Of a stretch of 64,000 nt of DNA, positions 28,750 to 36,986 are shown piece by piece. The notes beneath the pieces were generated by a model. That model was not told the origin of the DNA and did no database searches. It saw only the letters and a program-made list of their open reading frames with translations. Source of the stretch: Streptomyces sp. NRRL WC-3605. GTDB taxonomy: Bacteria > Actinomycetota > Actinomycetes > Streptomycetales > Streptomycetaceae. Both the position numbers and the translations under genes were made by a program. Every line of letters begins with the position of its first letter. The first letter of the stretch is position 1. The stretch lies in NCBI RefSeq assembly GCF_001509795.1, contig NZ_LLZN01000001.1, positions 248,001 to 312,000 on the forward strand, given 5' to 3'.

Positions 28750-29023
28750 GGGAGGGAGAGGCGGCCGCCGAGCGTCGCGGGGGAGGCGTCCGCCGACCCG
28801 AAGTCCCCCTGCCTCCCGGCCCCTTGGGCGGCCCGGCCACCCCGGCCGGCGCCGCCCCGCCGTACGGGGCGGACCCGCGCCGCGCGGCGGTCCGGAGCCC
28901 TCGGCTCCCCGGTGCCCGGGTGGATTCGAACAAGTTGCGCCACGAGGGGCACCCTGGGCGCCGGGCGGTTGTCGGGTGAGGGACAATGGAGGCTCTGTCA
29001 GGGCGGGTTGTATGAGGGGACGC

Positions 29024-31087
29024 ATGTCGGAGGCGGAGCGGGCGGGCACATCTCGTCAGGAGACTCGTCAGGACGACCACGAGCGTCTCCTCGCGGGGCG
29101 GTACCGGTTGGGAGGCGTGCTCGGCAGGGGCGGCATGGGCACGGTCTGGCGTGCCGTCGACGAGACGCTCGGGCGGACCGTCGCCGTCAAGGAGCTGCGC
29201 TTCCCGTCGAACATCGACGAGGAGGAGAAGCGGCGGCTCATCACCCGCACCCTGCGCGAGGCCAAGGCGATCGCCCGGATCCGCAACAACAGCGCGGTCA
29301 CGGTGTACGACGTGGTCGACGAGGACGACCGGCCCTGGATCGTCATGGAGCTCGTCGAGGGCAAGTCGCTCGCCGAGGTCATCCGGGAGGACGGCCTGCT
29401 GGAGCCGAAGCGGGCGGCCCAGGTCGGCCTCGCCGTGCTGGACGTCCTGCGCTCCGCGCACCGCGAGGGCATCCTGCACCGTGACGTGAAGCCGTCCAAC
29501 GTGCTGCTGGAGTCCGACACCGACCGGGTCGTGCTCACCGACTTCGGGATCGCCCAGGTCGAGGGCGACCCGTCCATCACGTCGACCGGCATGCTCGTCG
29601 GCGCCCCCTCGTACATCTCCCCGGAGCGGGCGCGCGGCCACAAGCCCGGCCCCGCCGCCGACCTGTGGTCCCTAGGCGGTCTGCTGTACGCGTCCGTCGA
29701 GGGCGCGCCGCCGTACGACAAGGGCTCCGCGATCGCGACGCTCACGGCCGTGATGACCGAGCCGCTGGAGGAGCCGAAGAACGCCGGGCCGCTGCGGGAC
29801 GTCATCTACGGCCTGCTCACCAAGGACCCCGAGAAGCGGCTCGACGACGCCGGTGCGCGGAGGATGCTCAACGCCGTCATCCACGCCCCGCAGACCGACT
29901 CGGCAGCCGACGCGCCGGACGCGACCAAGGTCGTACCGCTGCCGTCGCAGTCCGACGCGCCCTCGCGCAAGGGCCGTTCGGGAGCCGGTGCCGCGGGCAA
30001 GAAGGCCGAGGAGGCCGGGGAGCGGCTGCGCGGAGCGCTGCGCTCGGTGCGCAAGGCCGCGGTGGGGGCCGGAGCGGCCGGTGCGGCGCGCACCGCGTCC
30101 GGTGAGGGGGAGGCCGGGGCCGACGCGGCCACCGGATCGCCCTCGGCGGCTGGCGACACCTCCGCGGCCACCTCCGCGGCCACGTCTTCGGCCACCTCCG
30201 CGTCCCCCGGCGCGAACGCCGCCGAGAAGGACGCCAGGACGGTCGGTGACGCCGGTTCGGGACCGAGCTCCGGCTGGCCCGTGATGACGCCGCCGGACCT
30301 GCCCGCGCGGCCCGTCCCGCGCGCCCCGCTGACCGACGTCGTACCGAAGCGGACGCTGCTGGTCATCGCGGTCGTCGTCCTGGTCGCCGTCCTCGGCGTG
30401 GTGCTGGCGCTGACGCTGGGCGACGACGGCGGCTCCGAGGCGTCGGGGAACGGCGGGGCCGGCCCGTCGGCGACCTCGAAGGGGACCCCCGACACCAAGC
30501 GCGACGACGACGAGGGCACGAAGGGCGGGGACGGCTCCACGTCCACGCCGGGCTCCGGCAAGGGCGGCGGGACCGAGCCGAGCGCCGGGTCGAGCGCGAC
30601 CGCCGGCGGTGGCGGCGGGGACGGCGACGGTGACGGTCAGGGTTCCGGCGGCGCCGAGGTGGAGTCCACCCACAAGGGCGGCCAGGGGTACTCGATCGGG
30701 CTGCCGAAGGGCTGGAAGTTCCAGTCCACCGGCTCGGCCGGCGACCGGTTCACCGGGCCGAAGGGGCAGAAGCTGCTCGTGGCCTGGACGTCGACGCCCA
30801 AGGGCGACCCGGTGGCGGACTGGAAGAGCCAGGAGCGCTACATGGTGCGCTCCCAGTACAAGAAGATCCGCATAGAGCAGGTGGACTACCGGGGCTGGAA
30901 CACCGCGGACTGGGAGTTCACCTACGTCGAGGGCGGCACCAAGTACCGCACGATCGACCGCGGTTTCGTCGTGAACGACCATTCCGGGTACGCCCTGATG
31001 TACACCGCGAAGGCCGCGGACTGGGACAGCGCTCTGCGCAAGGGCACATGGAAGGCGCTCACGGGCACGTTCGAGCCGAAGGCGTGA
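29024..31087 (+). CDS. Membrane Ser/Thr protein kinase 1 of 5 (PknB-like)
   Basis: A 687-aa receptor kinase. Kinase domain about residues 25-285 with GRGGMG (34-39), invariant K56 (VAVKEL), LHRDVKPSN, LTDFGIAQ and SPERARG. An Ala/Ser/Gly-rich juxtamembrane linker follows, then a transmembrane helix (about 443-465), a Gly/Ser/Thr-rich extracellular linker, and a C-terminal domain (about 550-687: GYSIGLPKGWKFQ...WNTADWEFTYVEGG) shared with three neighbours. It should phosphorylate cytoplasmic substrates in response to an external cue. ATG 29024 follows GAGGGG; GTG 28976 or ATG 29012 would only lengthen the N-terminus. Confidence 0.93.
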   Translation: MSEAERAGTSRQETRQDDHERLLAGRYRLGGVLGRGGMGTVWRAVDETLGRTVAVKELRFPSNIDEEEKRRLITRTLREAKAIARIRNNSAVTVYDVVDEDDRPWIVMELVEGKSLAEVIREDGLLEPKRAAQVGLAVLDVLRSAHREGILHRDVKPSNVLLESDTDRVVLTDFGIAQVEGDPSITSTGMLVGAPSYISPERARGHKPGPAADLWSLGGLLYASVEGAPPYDKGSAIATLTAVMTEPLEEPKNAGPLRDVIYGLLTKDPEKRLDDAGARRMLNAVIHAPQTDSAADAPDATKVVPLPSQSDAPSRKGRSGAGAAGKKAEEAGERLRGALRSVRKAAVGAGAAGAARTASGEGEAGADAATGSPSAAGDTSAATSAATSSATSASPGANAAEKDARTVGDAGSGPSSGWPVMTPPDLPARPVPRAPLTDVVPKRTLLVIAVVVLVAVLGVVLALTLGDDGGSEASGNGGAGPSATSKGTPDTKRDDDEGTKGGDGSTSTPGSGKGGGTEPSAGSSATAGGGGGDGDGDGQGSGGAEVESTHKGGQGYSIGLPKGWKFQSTGSAGDRFTGPKGQKLLVAWTSTPKGDPVADWKSQERYMVRSQYKKIRIEQVDYRGWNTADWEFTYVEGGTKYRTIDRGFVVNDHSGYALMYTAKAADWDSALRKGTWKALTGTFEPKA

Positions 31088-31089
31088 AG

Positions 31090-31120
31090 CGGGGGCTTCC
31101 CCTCCGGGGGGAGCCCGCGG
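31090..31120 (+). terminator. Possible terminator between kinase 1 and the pseudokinase
   Basis: GCGGGGGCTTCCCC and GGGGGGAGCCCGC pair with minor mismatches around TCC, immediately after the kinase 1 stop. It suggests a separate transcript start for the following genes. Confidence 0.5.
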
Positions 31121-31271
31121 GGGATTGCCCCGTGAGATACGGCAACCTCTCTTTGCGAGTTGCCTCCGGCACGTATCGTGAAAGCTCGCGGACCGTACGC
31201 ATCCATTCAGACGTCCGGAACGCGACACGAGACGAACGGAATTGACCGACCGGGCGGCCGGGGGAGGCAAC

Positions 31272-33779
31272 GTGGACGACTACGCGGGCCGGGTGCTCGC
31301 CGGCCGCTACCGCCTGCCGCGGCCGCCCTCCGACACCTACGAACTCACCGAGAGCCGCGCCTTCGACACCTACAGCGGGCAGGAAGTCCTGGTCCGGCAG
31401 GTGCCGTTGCCCGAGGTCGTCGAGGCCGAGGTGCTCGACGCCGAAGGGCTGCCCGACGGTTTCACCGCCCGTGACGCGCGGGCCCGCGACACCGGCCGCC
31501 GGCCCGCCGACCCCGCCGTGCGCCGGGCGGTCGACGCCGCCCAGGCCGCGGCCCGCATCCCCGACCACCCCCGTCTGGACCAGGTCTTCGACGTGTTCGC
31601 CGAGGGCGGTTCGCTGTGGATAGTGAGCGAGCTGGTGGCGGCCCGGCCGCTCGCCGCGCTGCTCGCCGAGCAGCCGCTGTCGCCGTACCGGGCGGCCGAG
31701 GTGGCCGCCGACGTCCTCATGGCGCTGCGCGTCCTGCACGCCCACGGCTGGGTGCACCGCAACATCACCGCCCGTACGGTCATGGTCTGCGACGACGGCC
31801 GGGTGATGCTCACCGGGCTCGCGGTCGGCGCCGCCGAGGAGGCGCTGTGCGGCTACGACCCCGTGCCCGCCGAGGACGGTGACGATCCGGGCCCGGCACC
31901 CGCCGCGGGTGACGGACCGCCGGGCACCGGCCCCACCGGCTCCGTCCCCCGCCCGGACACCGACCCCGAGGCCGCCCGGCGGGCCGCCATAGAGGCGCGC
32001 ACGAGCGGGACCCGGCCGGTCCCCGGCGCCGACGGCCCCGGCCCGGCGCCGGGCGGCGCCCTGGAGACCGGCGCCGACATCCGGGCCGCACGGGCCGGAG
32101 CGATCGCCGCCTACCGGGCGGGCGCCCGAGCCGCGGCCCGGGTGCAGGAGGCGCAGCAGAGCGAACGCGCCGCCCTGCCCGGTGCCCGCAGCGCCCCGGA
32201 GGGCCGGACGCCCCAGCCGTACCTGTCCGGCGGAGGCGGCACACCGCCGGGGCAGATCGCCGACCCGTACGGGGTGCGGGCCGCGTCCTGGCAGGGCGCC
32301 GTTCCCCGCCCCGGCACCGGGCGCGCCCCCACCGACACCTCCACCGACGCCACCACCGGCGCCGGCGGCGGCCGTGCCGCGCTCCCGCCCGCGAGCGCCC
32401 AGCCGGGCTTCCTTCCCCGGGACGACAGCGCGTCCGCCGCGAACGGCCCGGCCGCCGCGCCCCCGGCGCGTACCGGGACCCGTTGGAACGAACTGGTGTC
32501 CGGTTCCGCCGCCCGCAAGGGGCCCAGCACGGCACTCGCCGCCGAGCGGGCCCGGCAGGCCCGGATGGCCGTCGTCGGGCCCGTCACCGAGCGCTGGGCG
32601 CCGGAGCAGGCCGGACCCGTGCACGAGAACTGGCAGCTGGCCGCGCCGATCGGGCCCGCGACCGACCTGTGGGCGCTCGGCGCGCTGCTCTTCCGGGCCG
32701 TGCAGGGACACGCCCCGTACCCGGAGGAGTCGACGGCCGAGCTGGTGCAGATGGTGTGCGCCGAGCCGCCCGCGTTCGCCGAGGAGTGCGGCCCGCTGCG
32801 GCCCGTCGTGGAGTCGCTGCTGCGTCAGGACCCCACCGAACGGCCCGACTTCGAGGAGCTGCGCGGCTGGCTGCGCTCCCTCGTGCGGTCGGCGCCCGAG
32901 CCGGAGGCCGGCGCGCACGTCGTCGCCGCCCCGCCTGTCGACCCGAACCGCCTGCCCATCGTGCGGCGGCGCGGCGAGCTGGTGCGCCGACGGCGGGCCG
33001 CCCGGCTCCCCGCCCACCAGGGCCGGCACAAGCGGGCCCGGCAGGAGATGCGTTCACCGCGCCGGCTCGGCCGCACCCTGCTGCTCCTCGTCCTGCTCGG
33101 CATGGCAGCGGCGGTCGCGTACGCCATGCTGTTCATGCCCAAGGACGACCGGGACACCGGCACCGGCGCCGACGCCGGGCGCACCCCCGCCGCGGGCCAG
33201 GCGCCGCCCGAGCGGTCCGCCGAGTCGAGCAGCGAGCCGCGCCCCGAGCAGACCTCACCGTCCCCCGGCGGCGGCTCCTCGGACTCGGCCGGGTCCGAGG
33301 AGACGCAGACCACCGGGCCCGACCTCCCCGACGGCTTCACCGTCCGCAAGGACCCGGCCGGTTTCGAGGTCGCCGTCGCCAACGGCTGGAGCCGCAGCGG
33401 CGGCAGCGGCCGCGGCCAGGCCGTCTACGCGCACGGCGGCTTCGACCTGATCGTCGTGCCCGGCCGGGACACCGCGCAGCAGTACGGCGGTGACCCGATG
33501 GTCTACCAGCGCGAGCACGAGAAGGAGTTGCAGCCGTACCGGGACTCCAGCTGGGCCTCCTCGGGCGGGCTGAAGACCATTCAGGTCGGCGAACGCAAGA
33601 TGGCCGAGGGGCAGTTCACCTGGACCGACGGCCAGGGACGCGAGCTGTTCGTGCGGAATCTGGCGATCCTCTCCGACGGGCGGTACCACGTGGTCCAGGT
33701 GCGCGGGCCGGAGGCCGAGCGGGACGAGGTCACGCGCCTGTTCGAGCAGGCGTCGGCGACCTACCGCATCACCAGCTGA
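31272..33779 (+). CDS. Pseudokinase of the array (2 of 5), with about 240-residue insertion in the kinase domain
   Basis: An 835-aa protein with the kinase-receptor layout of its neighbours but degenerate catalysis. There is no GxGxxG loop, the VAVK lysine is Arg42 (VLVRQ), the catalytic-loop Asp is Asn164 (WVHRNITARTVMV), and the DFG triplet is Gly-Leu-Ala (LTGLAVG, Gly182). Between that and the conserved TDLWALGALLF helix (about 465) are about 240 extra Pro/Ala/Arg-rich residues. A transmembrane helix at about 600-622 leads to an extracellular Ser/Pro linker and the shared C-terminal domain (685-835). GTG 31272 follows GGGGAGG; TTG 31242 is less likely. Confidence 0.88.
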   Translation: MDDYAGRVLAGRYRLPRPPSDTYELTESRAFDTYSGQEVLVRQVPLPEVVEAEVLDAEGLPDGFTARDARARDTGRRPADPAVRRAVDAAQAAARIPDHPRLDQVFDVFAEGGSLWIVSELVAARPLAALLAEQPLSPYRAAEVAADVLMALRVLHAHGWVHRNITARTVMVCDDGRVMLTGLAVGAAEEALCGYDPVPAEDGDDPGPAPAAGDGPPGTGPTGSVPRPDTDPEAARRAAIEARTSGTRPVPGADGPGPAPGGALETGADIRAARAGAIAAYRAGARAAARVQEAQQSERAALPGARSAPEGRTPQPYLSGGGGTPPGQIADPYGVRAASWQGAVPRPGTGRAPTDTSTDATTGAGGGRAALPPASAQPGFLPRDDSASAANGPAAAPPARTGTRWNELVSGSAARKGPSTALAAERARQARMAVVGPVTERWAPEQAGPVHENWQLAAPIGPATDLWALGALLFRAVQGHAPYPEESTAELVQMVCAEPPAFAEECGPLRPVVESLLRQDPTERPDFEELRGWLRSLVRSAPEPEAGAHVVAAPPVDPNRLPIVRRRGELVRRRRAARLPAHQGRHKRARQEMRSPRRLGRTLLLLVLLGMAAAVAYAMLFMPKDDRDTGTGADAGRTPAAGQAPPERSAESSSEPRPEQTSPSPGGGSSDSAGSEETQTTGPDLPDGFTVRKDPAGFEVAVANGWSRSGGSGRGQAVYAHGGFDLIVVPGRDTAQQYGGDPMVYQREHEKELQPYRDSSWASSGGLKTIQVGERKMAEGQFTWTDGQGRELFVRNLAILSDGRYHVVQVRGPEAERDEVTRLFEQASATYRITS

Positions 33780-33933
33780 GGCGGCCCGAAAACCGTGTGT
33801 GACAACGGCGTTGGGGTTGCTTCGACGAACGGAAGGCGAGAACTGTCACAGTGCGGTCTCCTTGGCACCCCCGCGGTTCCGGTCGCATGCCCCGGTCCCT
33901 AACCTGACCCTGTCAAGAACATTGCGGGGCAAC

Positions 33934-35598
33934 GTGAATAAGATGCAGGGCCAGCTCGTCTCGGGCCGTTACCGGCTCACCGAGGCCATCGGCAGCGGCG
34001 GTATGGGCCGCGTCTGGCGTGCGCACGATGAAGTGCTCCACCGGGCCGTGGCGATCAAGGAACTCACCGCCGCGCTCTACGTCTCCGAGAGCGACCAGGA
34101 GCGCCTCCTGGCCCGGACGCGGGCCGAGGCGCGGGCCGCCGCGCGCATCAACCACTCCGCCGTGGTGACCGTGCACGACGTCCTGGAGCACGACGGGCGC
34201 CCGTGGATCGTGATGGAGCTGATCGAGGGGCGCTCGCTGGCCGACGCGGTCAAGGAGGAGGGGCGCGTCGAGCCCGCCGAGGCGGCGCGGGTCGGGCTGT
34301 GGGTGCTGCGGGCGCTGCGTGCCGCGCACACCGCCGGCGTCCTGCACCGCGACATCAAGCCCGGCAACGTCCTGCTCGCCGAGGACGGCCGGGTCCTGCT
34401 CACCGACTTCGGCATCGCGCAGATCGAGGGCGACACGACGATCACCCGCACCGGAGAGGTCGTCGGCTCCGTCGACTATCTGGCCCCCGAGCGCATCCGG
34501 GGACACGACCCGGGCCCGGAGGCCGACCTGTGGGCGCTCGGCGCCACGCTCTTCACGGCGGTCGAGGGCCGCTCGCCCTTCCGCCGCACCTCTCCGCTGA
34601 GCACGATGCAGGCGGTCGTCGAGGAGGACGCGGGGGAGCCGCAGCACGCCGGGGCCCTGGGCCCCGTGATCACCGCCCTGCTGCGCAAGGATCCGGTCAC
34701 CCGGCCCGACGCCGCCGAGGCGGAGCAGCTGCTGGCCGAGGCGGCGGAGGGCCGAAGGCCCAGCGGGGCCCAGGCCTATGTGCCCACCCAGCTGAACCGG
34801 TACGAGCCGGAGGCGCGCCCCGCCCCCGACCAGGCCGGCGTCCACAGCGCCACGCCGTACCCGCCGACGACCGGCCCGACGGCGTTCGGCCCGCCCGTGG
34901 GGCAGCCCGTCGGGGCTGTCCCGCCCGCCCCCGCGCCCCGGCGGCGCCGGCTGCGCTCGGTCGCCCTGGTCGTCGCCCTCGCCGCCGTCATCGGCGGCGG
35001 GACGGCCGTGGTCCTGCAGAAGTGGGGCCCCGGCGGGGGCAGTTCGTCCGTCTCGTCCACGCCTCCGACCTCGCCCGCCCCGAAGGAATCGGCCACCGAG
35101 GAGCCGGACGCGGACGTGGGCGGTGTGCCGTCCTCCTGGAGGCGCGTCGACGACCCCCTGGGCTTCAGCCTGTACCTGCCCGAGGGCTGGAAGCGGAAGG
35201 TGGTCGGCGAAGAGGTCGACGGGCTTCAGCAGGTCGACTACTCGCCGGACGGCGGGGAGCACTTCGTCCGGATCTCCGTCGACGTCTCGCCCGACTTCGC
35301 GACCGCCCACGACCATTTCGTCGACCTGGAGGAGCAGGTCAAGGAGCGGCTGATCGGCTACGAGTTCCTGTCGCTCAAGGAGAACCAGTACCGCGACCGC
35401 GCGGGCTCCCAGTGGGAGTACACCTGGGACGCGCAGCCCAAGGACACGCCCTTCCCCGGGCCGCGCCGCGCCATCGACCAGGGGTACATCGACCGGGACG
35501 GCACCGAGTACGCGATCTACATGTCCGCGCCGCAGAAGGACTGGGCCGAGGCGCGCGCGCAGTTCTCGGCGGTGCTGCGGGGCTGGCGCACGGGCTGA
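33934..35598 (+). CDS. Membrane Ser/Thr protein kinase 3 of 5
   Basis: A 554-aa receptor kinase. The kinase domain (about residues 7-275) is complete: GSGGMGRVW, VAIKEL, VLHRDIKPGNVLL, LTDFGIAQIEGD with a TTITRTGEVVG activation loop suited to autophosphorylation, and APERIRG. A Pro-rich linker, transmembrane helix (about 342-364) and Ser/Pro linker lead to the shared extracellular domain (about 399-554: DPLGFSLYLPEGWKRK...GSQWEYTWDA). GTG 33934 is preceded by GCGGGG; ATG 33943 is possible. An inverted TGTGACA/TGTCACA pair (33798-33850) lies in the upstream gap. Confidence 0.93.
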   Translation: MNKMQGQLVSGRYRLTEAIGSGGMGRVWRAHDEVLHRAVAIKELTAALYVSESDQERLLARTRAEARAAARINHSAVVTVHDVLEHDGRPWIVMELIEGRSLADAVKEEGRVEPAEAARVGLWVLRALRAAHTAGVLHRDIKPGNVLLAEDGRVLLTDFGIAQIEGDTTITRTGEVVGSVDYLAPERIRGHDPGPEADLWALGATLFTAVEGRSPFRRTSPLSTMQAVVEEDAGEPQHAGALGPVITALLRKDPVTRPDAAEAEQLLAEAAEGRRPSGAQAYVPTQLNRYEPEARPAPDQAGVHSATPYPPTTGPTAFGPPVGQPVGAVPPAPAPRRRRLRSVALVVALAAVIGGGTAVVLQKWGPGGGSSSVSSTPPTSPAPKESATEEPDADVGGVPSSWRRVDDPLGFSLYLPEGWKRKVVGEEVDGLQQVDYSPDGGEHFVRISVDVSPDFATAHDHFVDLEEQVKERLIGYEFLSLKENQYRDRAGSQWEYTWDAQPKDTPFPGPRRAIDQGYIDRDGTEYAIYMSAPQKDWAEARAQFSAVLRGWRTG

Positions 35599-35700
35599 CC
35601 CGCGCAGGGAGCCCCGCGCGGTCGGCGGCTTTTGACGTGCTTTGCTGCTGTGCACAGTTGGCCGATCGGTGCCCGGAGCCCGGGCGTCCGGTGGGGCATG

Positions 35701-36906
35701 ATGAGTCGCATGGGGACCGAGGGGGCCAACTTCCGTGTGATCGCGGGGCGTTACCGTCTCGAGGCGAAGGTCGGGCGGGGCGGCATGGGCGTCGTCTGGC
35801 AGGCGACCGACCAGTTGCTCGGGCGACGGGTCGCCGTGAAGGAGATCCCGGTCGACGAGACGCTCACCGCGTCCGAGGCACGGCGGCAGCGCGCGCTGTG
35901 GCTGCGCGAGGCCCAGGCGGTGGCGCAACTGCGGCACCCGCACGTGATCGTCGTGCACGACGTGATCGAGGAGCACGAACGGCCGTACATCGTCATGGAG
36001 CTGATCGACGGCGAGTCGCTCGCCGACCGGCTCGCCGCGCAGGGCCCGCTGGACGCCCGTGAGACCGCCCGGGTCGGCGCCGACCTGCTGGACGCGCTGC
36101 GCGCCGCGCACGCCGCCGGTGTGGTGCACCGGGACATCACCCCGGCCAACGTGCTGGTGGAGAGCGGCACCGAGCGGGTCGTCCTCACCGACTTCGGCAT
36201 CGCCCGGGTGCCCGGCACCGGCACGCTCACCGAGTCGGGGTCGTTCGTGGGGTCGCCCGAGTACACCGCGCCCGAGCGGATGTCGGGGGCGCGGACCGGT
36301 CCCGCCTCCGACCTGTGGTCGGTGGGGGCGCTGCTGTGCGCGCTGCTGAGCGGTGAGTCGCCGTTCCGGCGGGACTCGCTCAGCGGCACCGTGCTGGCCG
36401 TGGTCTCCGACGACGTACGGCCGCCCGCGCAGGCCACGCCGATCCTGCCCGTCGTCCAGGGCCTGCTGGAGCGGGACCCCGCCGACCGGCTGGACGCGGC
36501 GGAGGCGGAGCGGATGCTGCGGGAGTTCCTGGTGACCGGCGAGGACCTCGTGCCGAAACGGTTCAGCAGGCGGGTGGAGCGGCCGTGGACGACCCACAAG
36601 GTGGCGGCGGCCGTGGTGCTGGCCGCCGTGGCGGCGGTGGCCGGGGCGTCGGCGGCGGTGCTGCTGGCCGACGGGGGCGGAGGCGGACACGACGTGCCGA
36701 CCAGCTCGGCGAGCCCGCCCGTCGAGACGGCCGGTACGGTCCCGCCGACCGCTGGTCCCACCGCGTCCGGCGCCTCGCTCTCACCCGCGTCCCCGTCGGG
36801 CGACGCGCCGCCGTCCGGTGGCGCACTCCGGTCCGGTGACGCGCCCCCGTCGGGTGACGCACTCCCGTCCGGTGACGCGCCGCCTTCCGGCACGAACCGG
36901 AGATAA
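35701..36906 (+). CDS. Membrane Ser/Thr protein kinase 4 of 5, no sensor domain
   Basis: A 401-aa kinase with complete catalytic motifs (GRGGMGVVW, VAVKEI, VVHRDITPANVLV, LTDFGIARV, TAPERMSG), one transmembrane helix (about residues 300-322) and then only a ~75-residue Ser/Pro/Gly/Ala tail. It lacks the C-terminal domain found in its four neighbours; the tail ends in five 18-bp DNA repeats (36796-36885) encoding SGDAPP-like hexapeptides. It may sense through partners, through the tail, or not at all. The start could be ATG 35698, 35701 or 35710. Confidence 0.9.
   Translation: MSRMGTEGANFRVIAGRYRLEAKVGRGGMGVVWQATDQLLGRRVAVKEIPVDETLTASEARRQRALWLREAQAVAQLRHPHVIVVHDVIEEHERPYIVMELIDGESLADRLAAQGPLDARETARVGADLLDALRAAHAAGVVHRDITPANVLVESGTERVVLTDFGIARVPGTGTLTESGSFVGSPEYTAPERMSGARTGPASDLWSVGALLCALLSGESPFRRDSLSGTVLAVVSDDVRPPAQATPILPVVQGLLERDPADRLDAAEAERMLREFLVTGEDLVPKRFSRRVERPWTTHKVAAAVVLAAVAAVAGASAAVLLADGGGGGHDVPTSSASPPVETAGTVPPTAGPTASGASLSPASPSGDAPPSGGALRSGDAPPSGDALPSGDAPPSGTNRR
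36796..36885 (+). repeat. Five 18-bp tandem repeats inside kinase 4
   Basis: Five consecutive 18-bp units, most beginning TCCGGTG or TCGGGTG, encode the SGDAPP/SGDALP hexapeptide tail at the end of kinase 4. Units differ by a few bases each, so the array is diverged rather than fresh. Confidence 0.8.
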
Positions 36907-36986
36907 GGAGCGACCCGCGTCACGGCTCTGTGACCGTGGACACCGCCCCTGGCTCCCCGGCCGCCCGGCGCGATATGGATGGATCC

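Noticed and set aside
33798..33850. Inverted TGTGACA / TGTCACA pair upstream of kinase 3
   Set aside because: The half-sites are 39 bases apart and only 7 bp long, so they are not convincing as one operator without comparative data.
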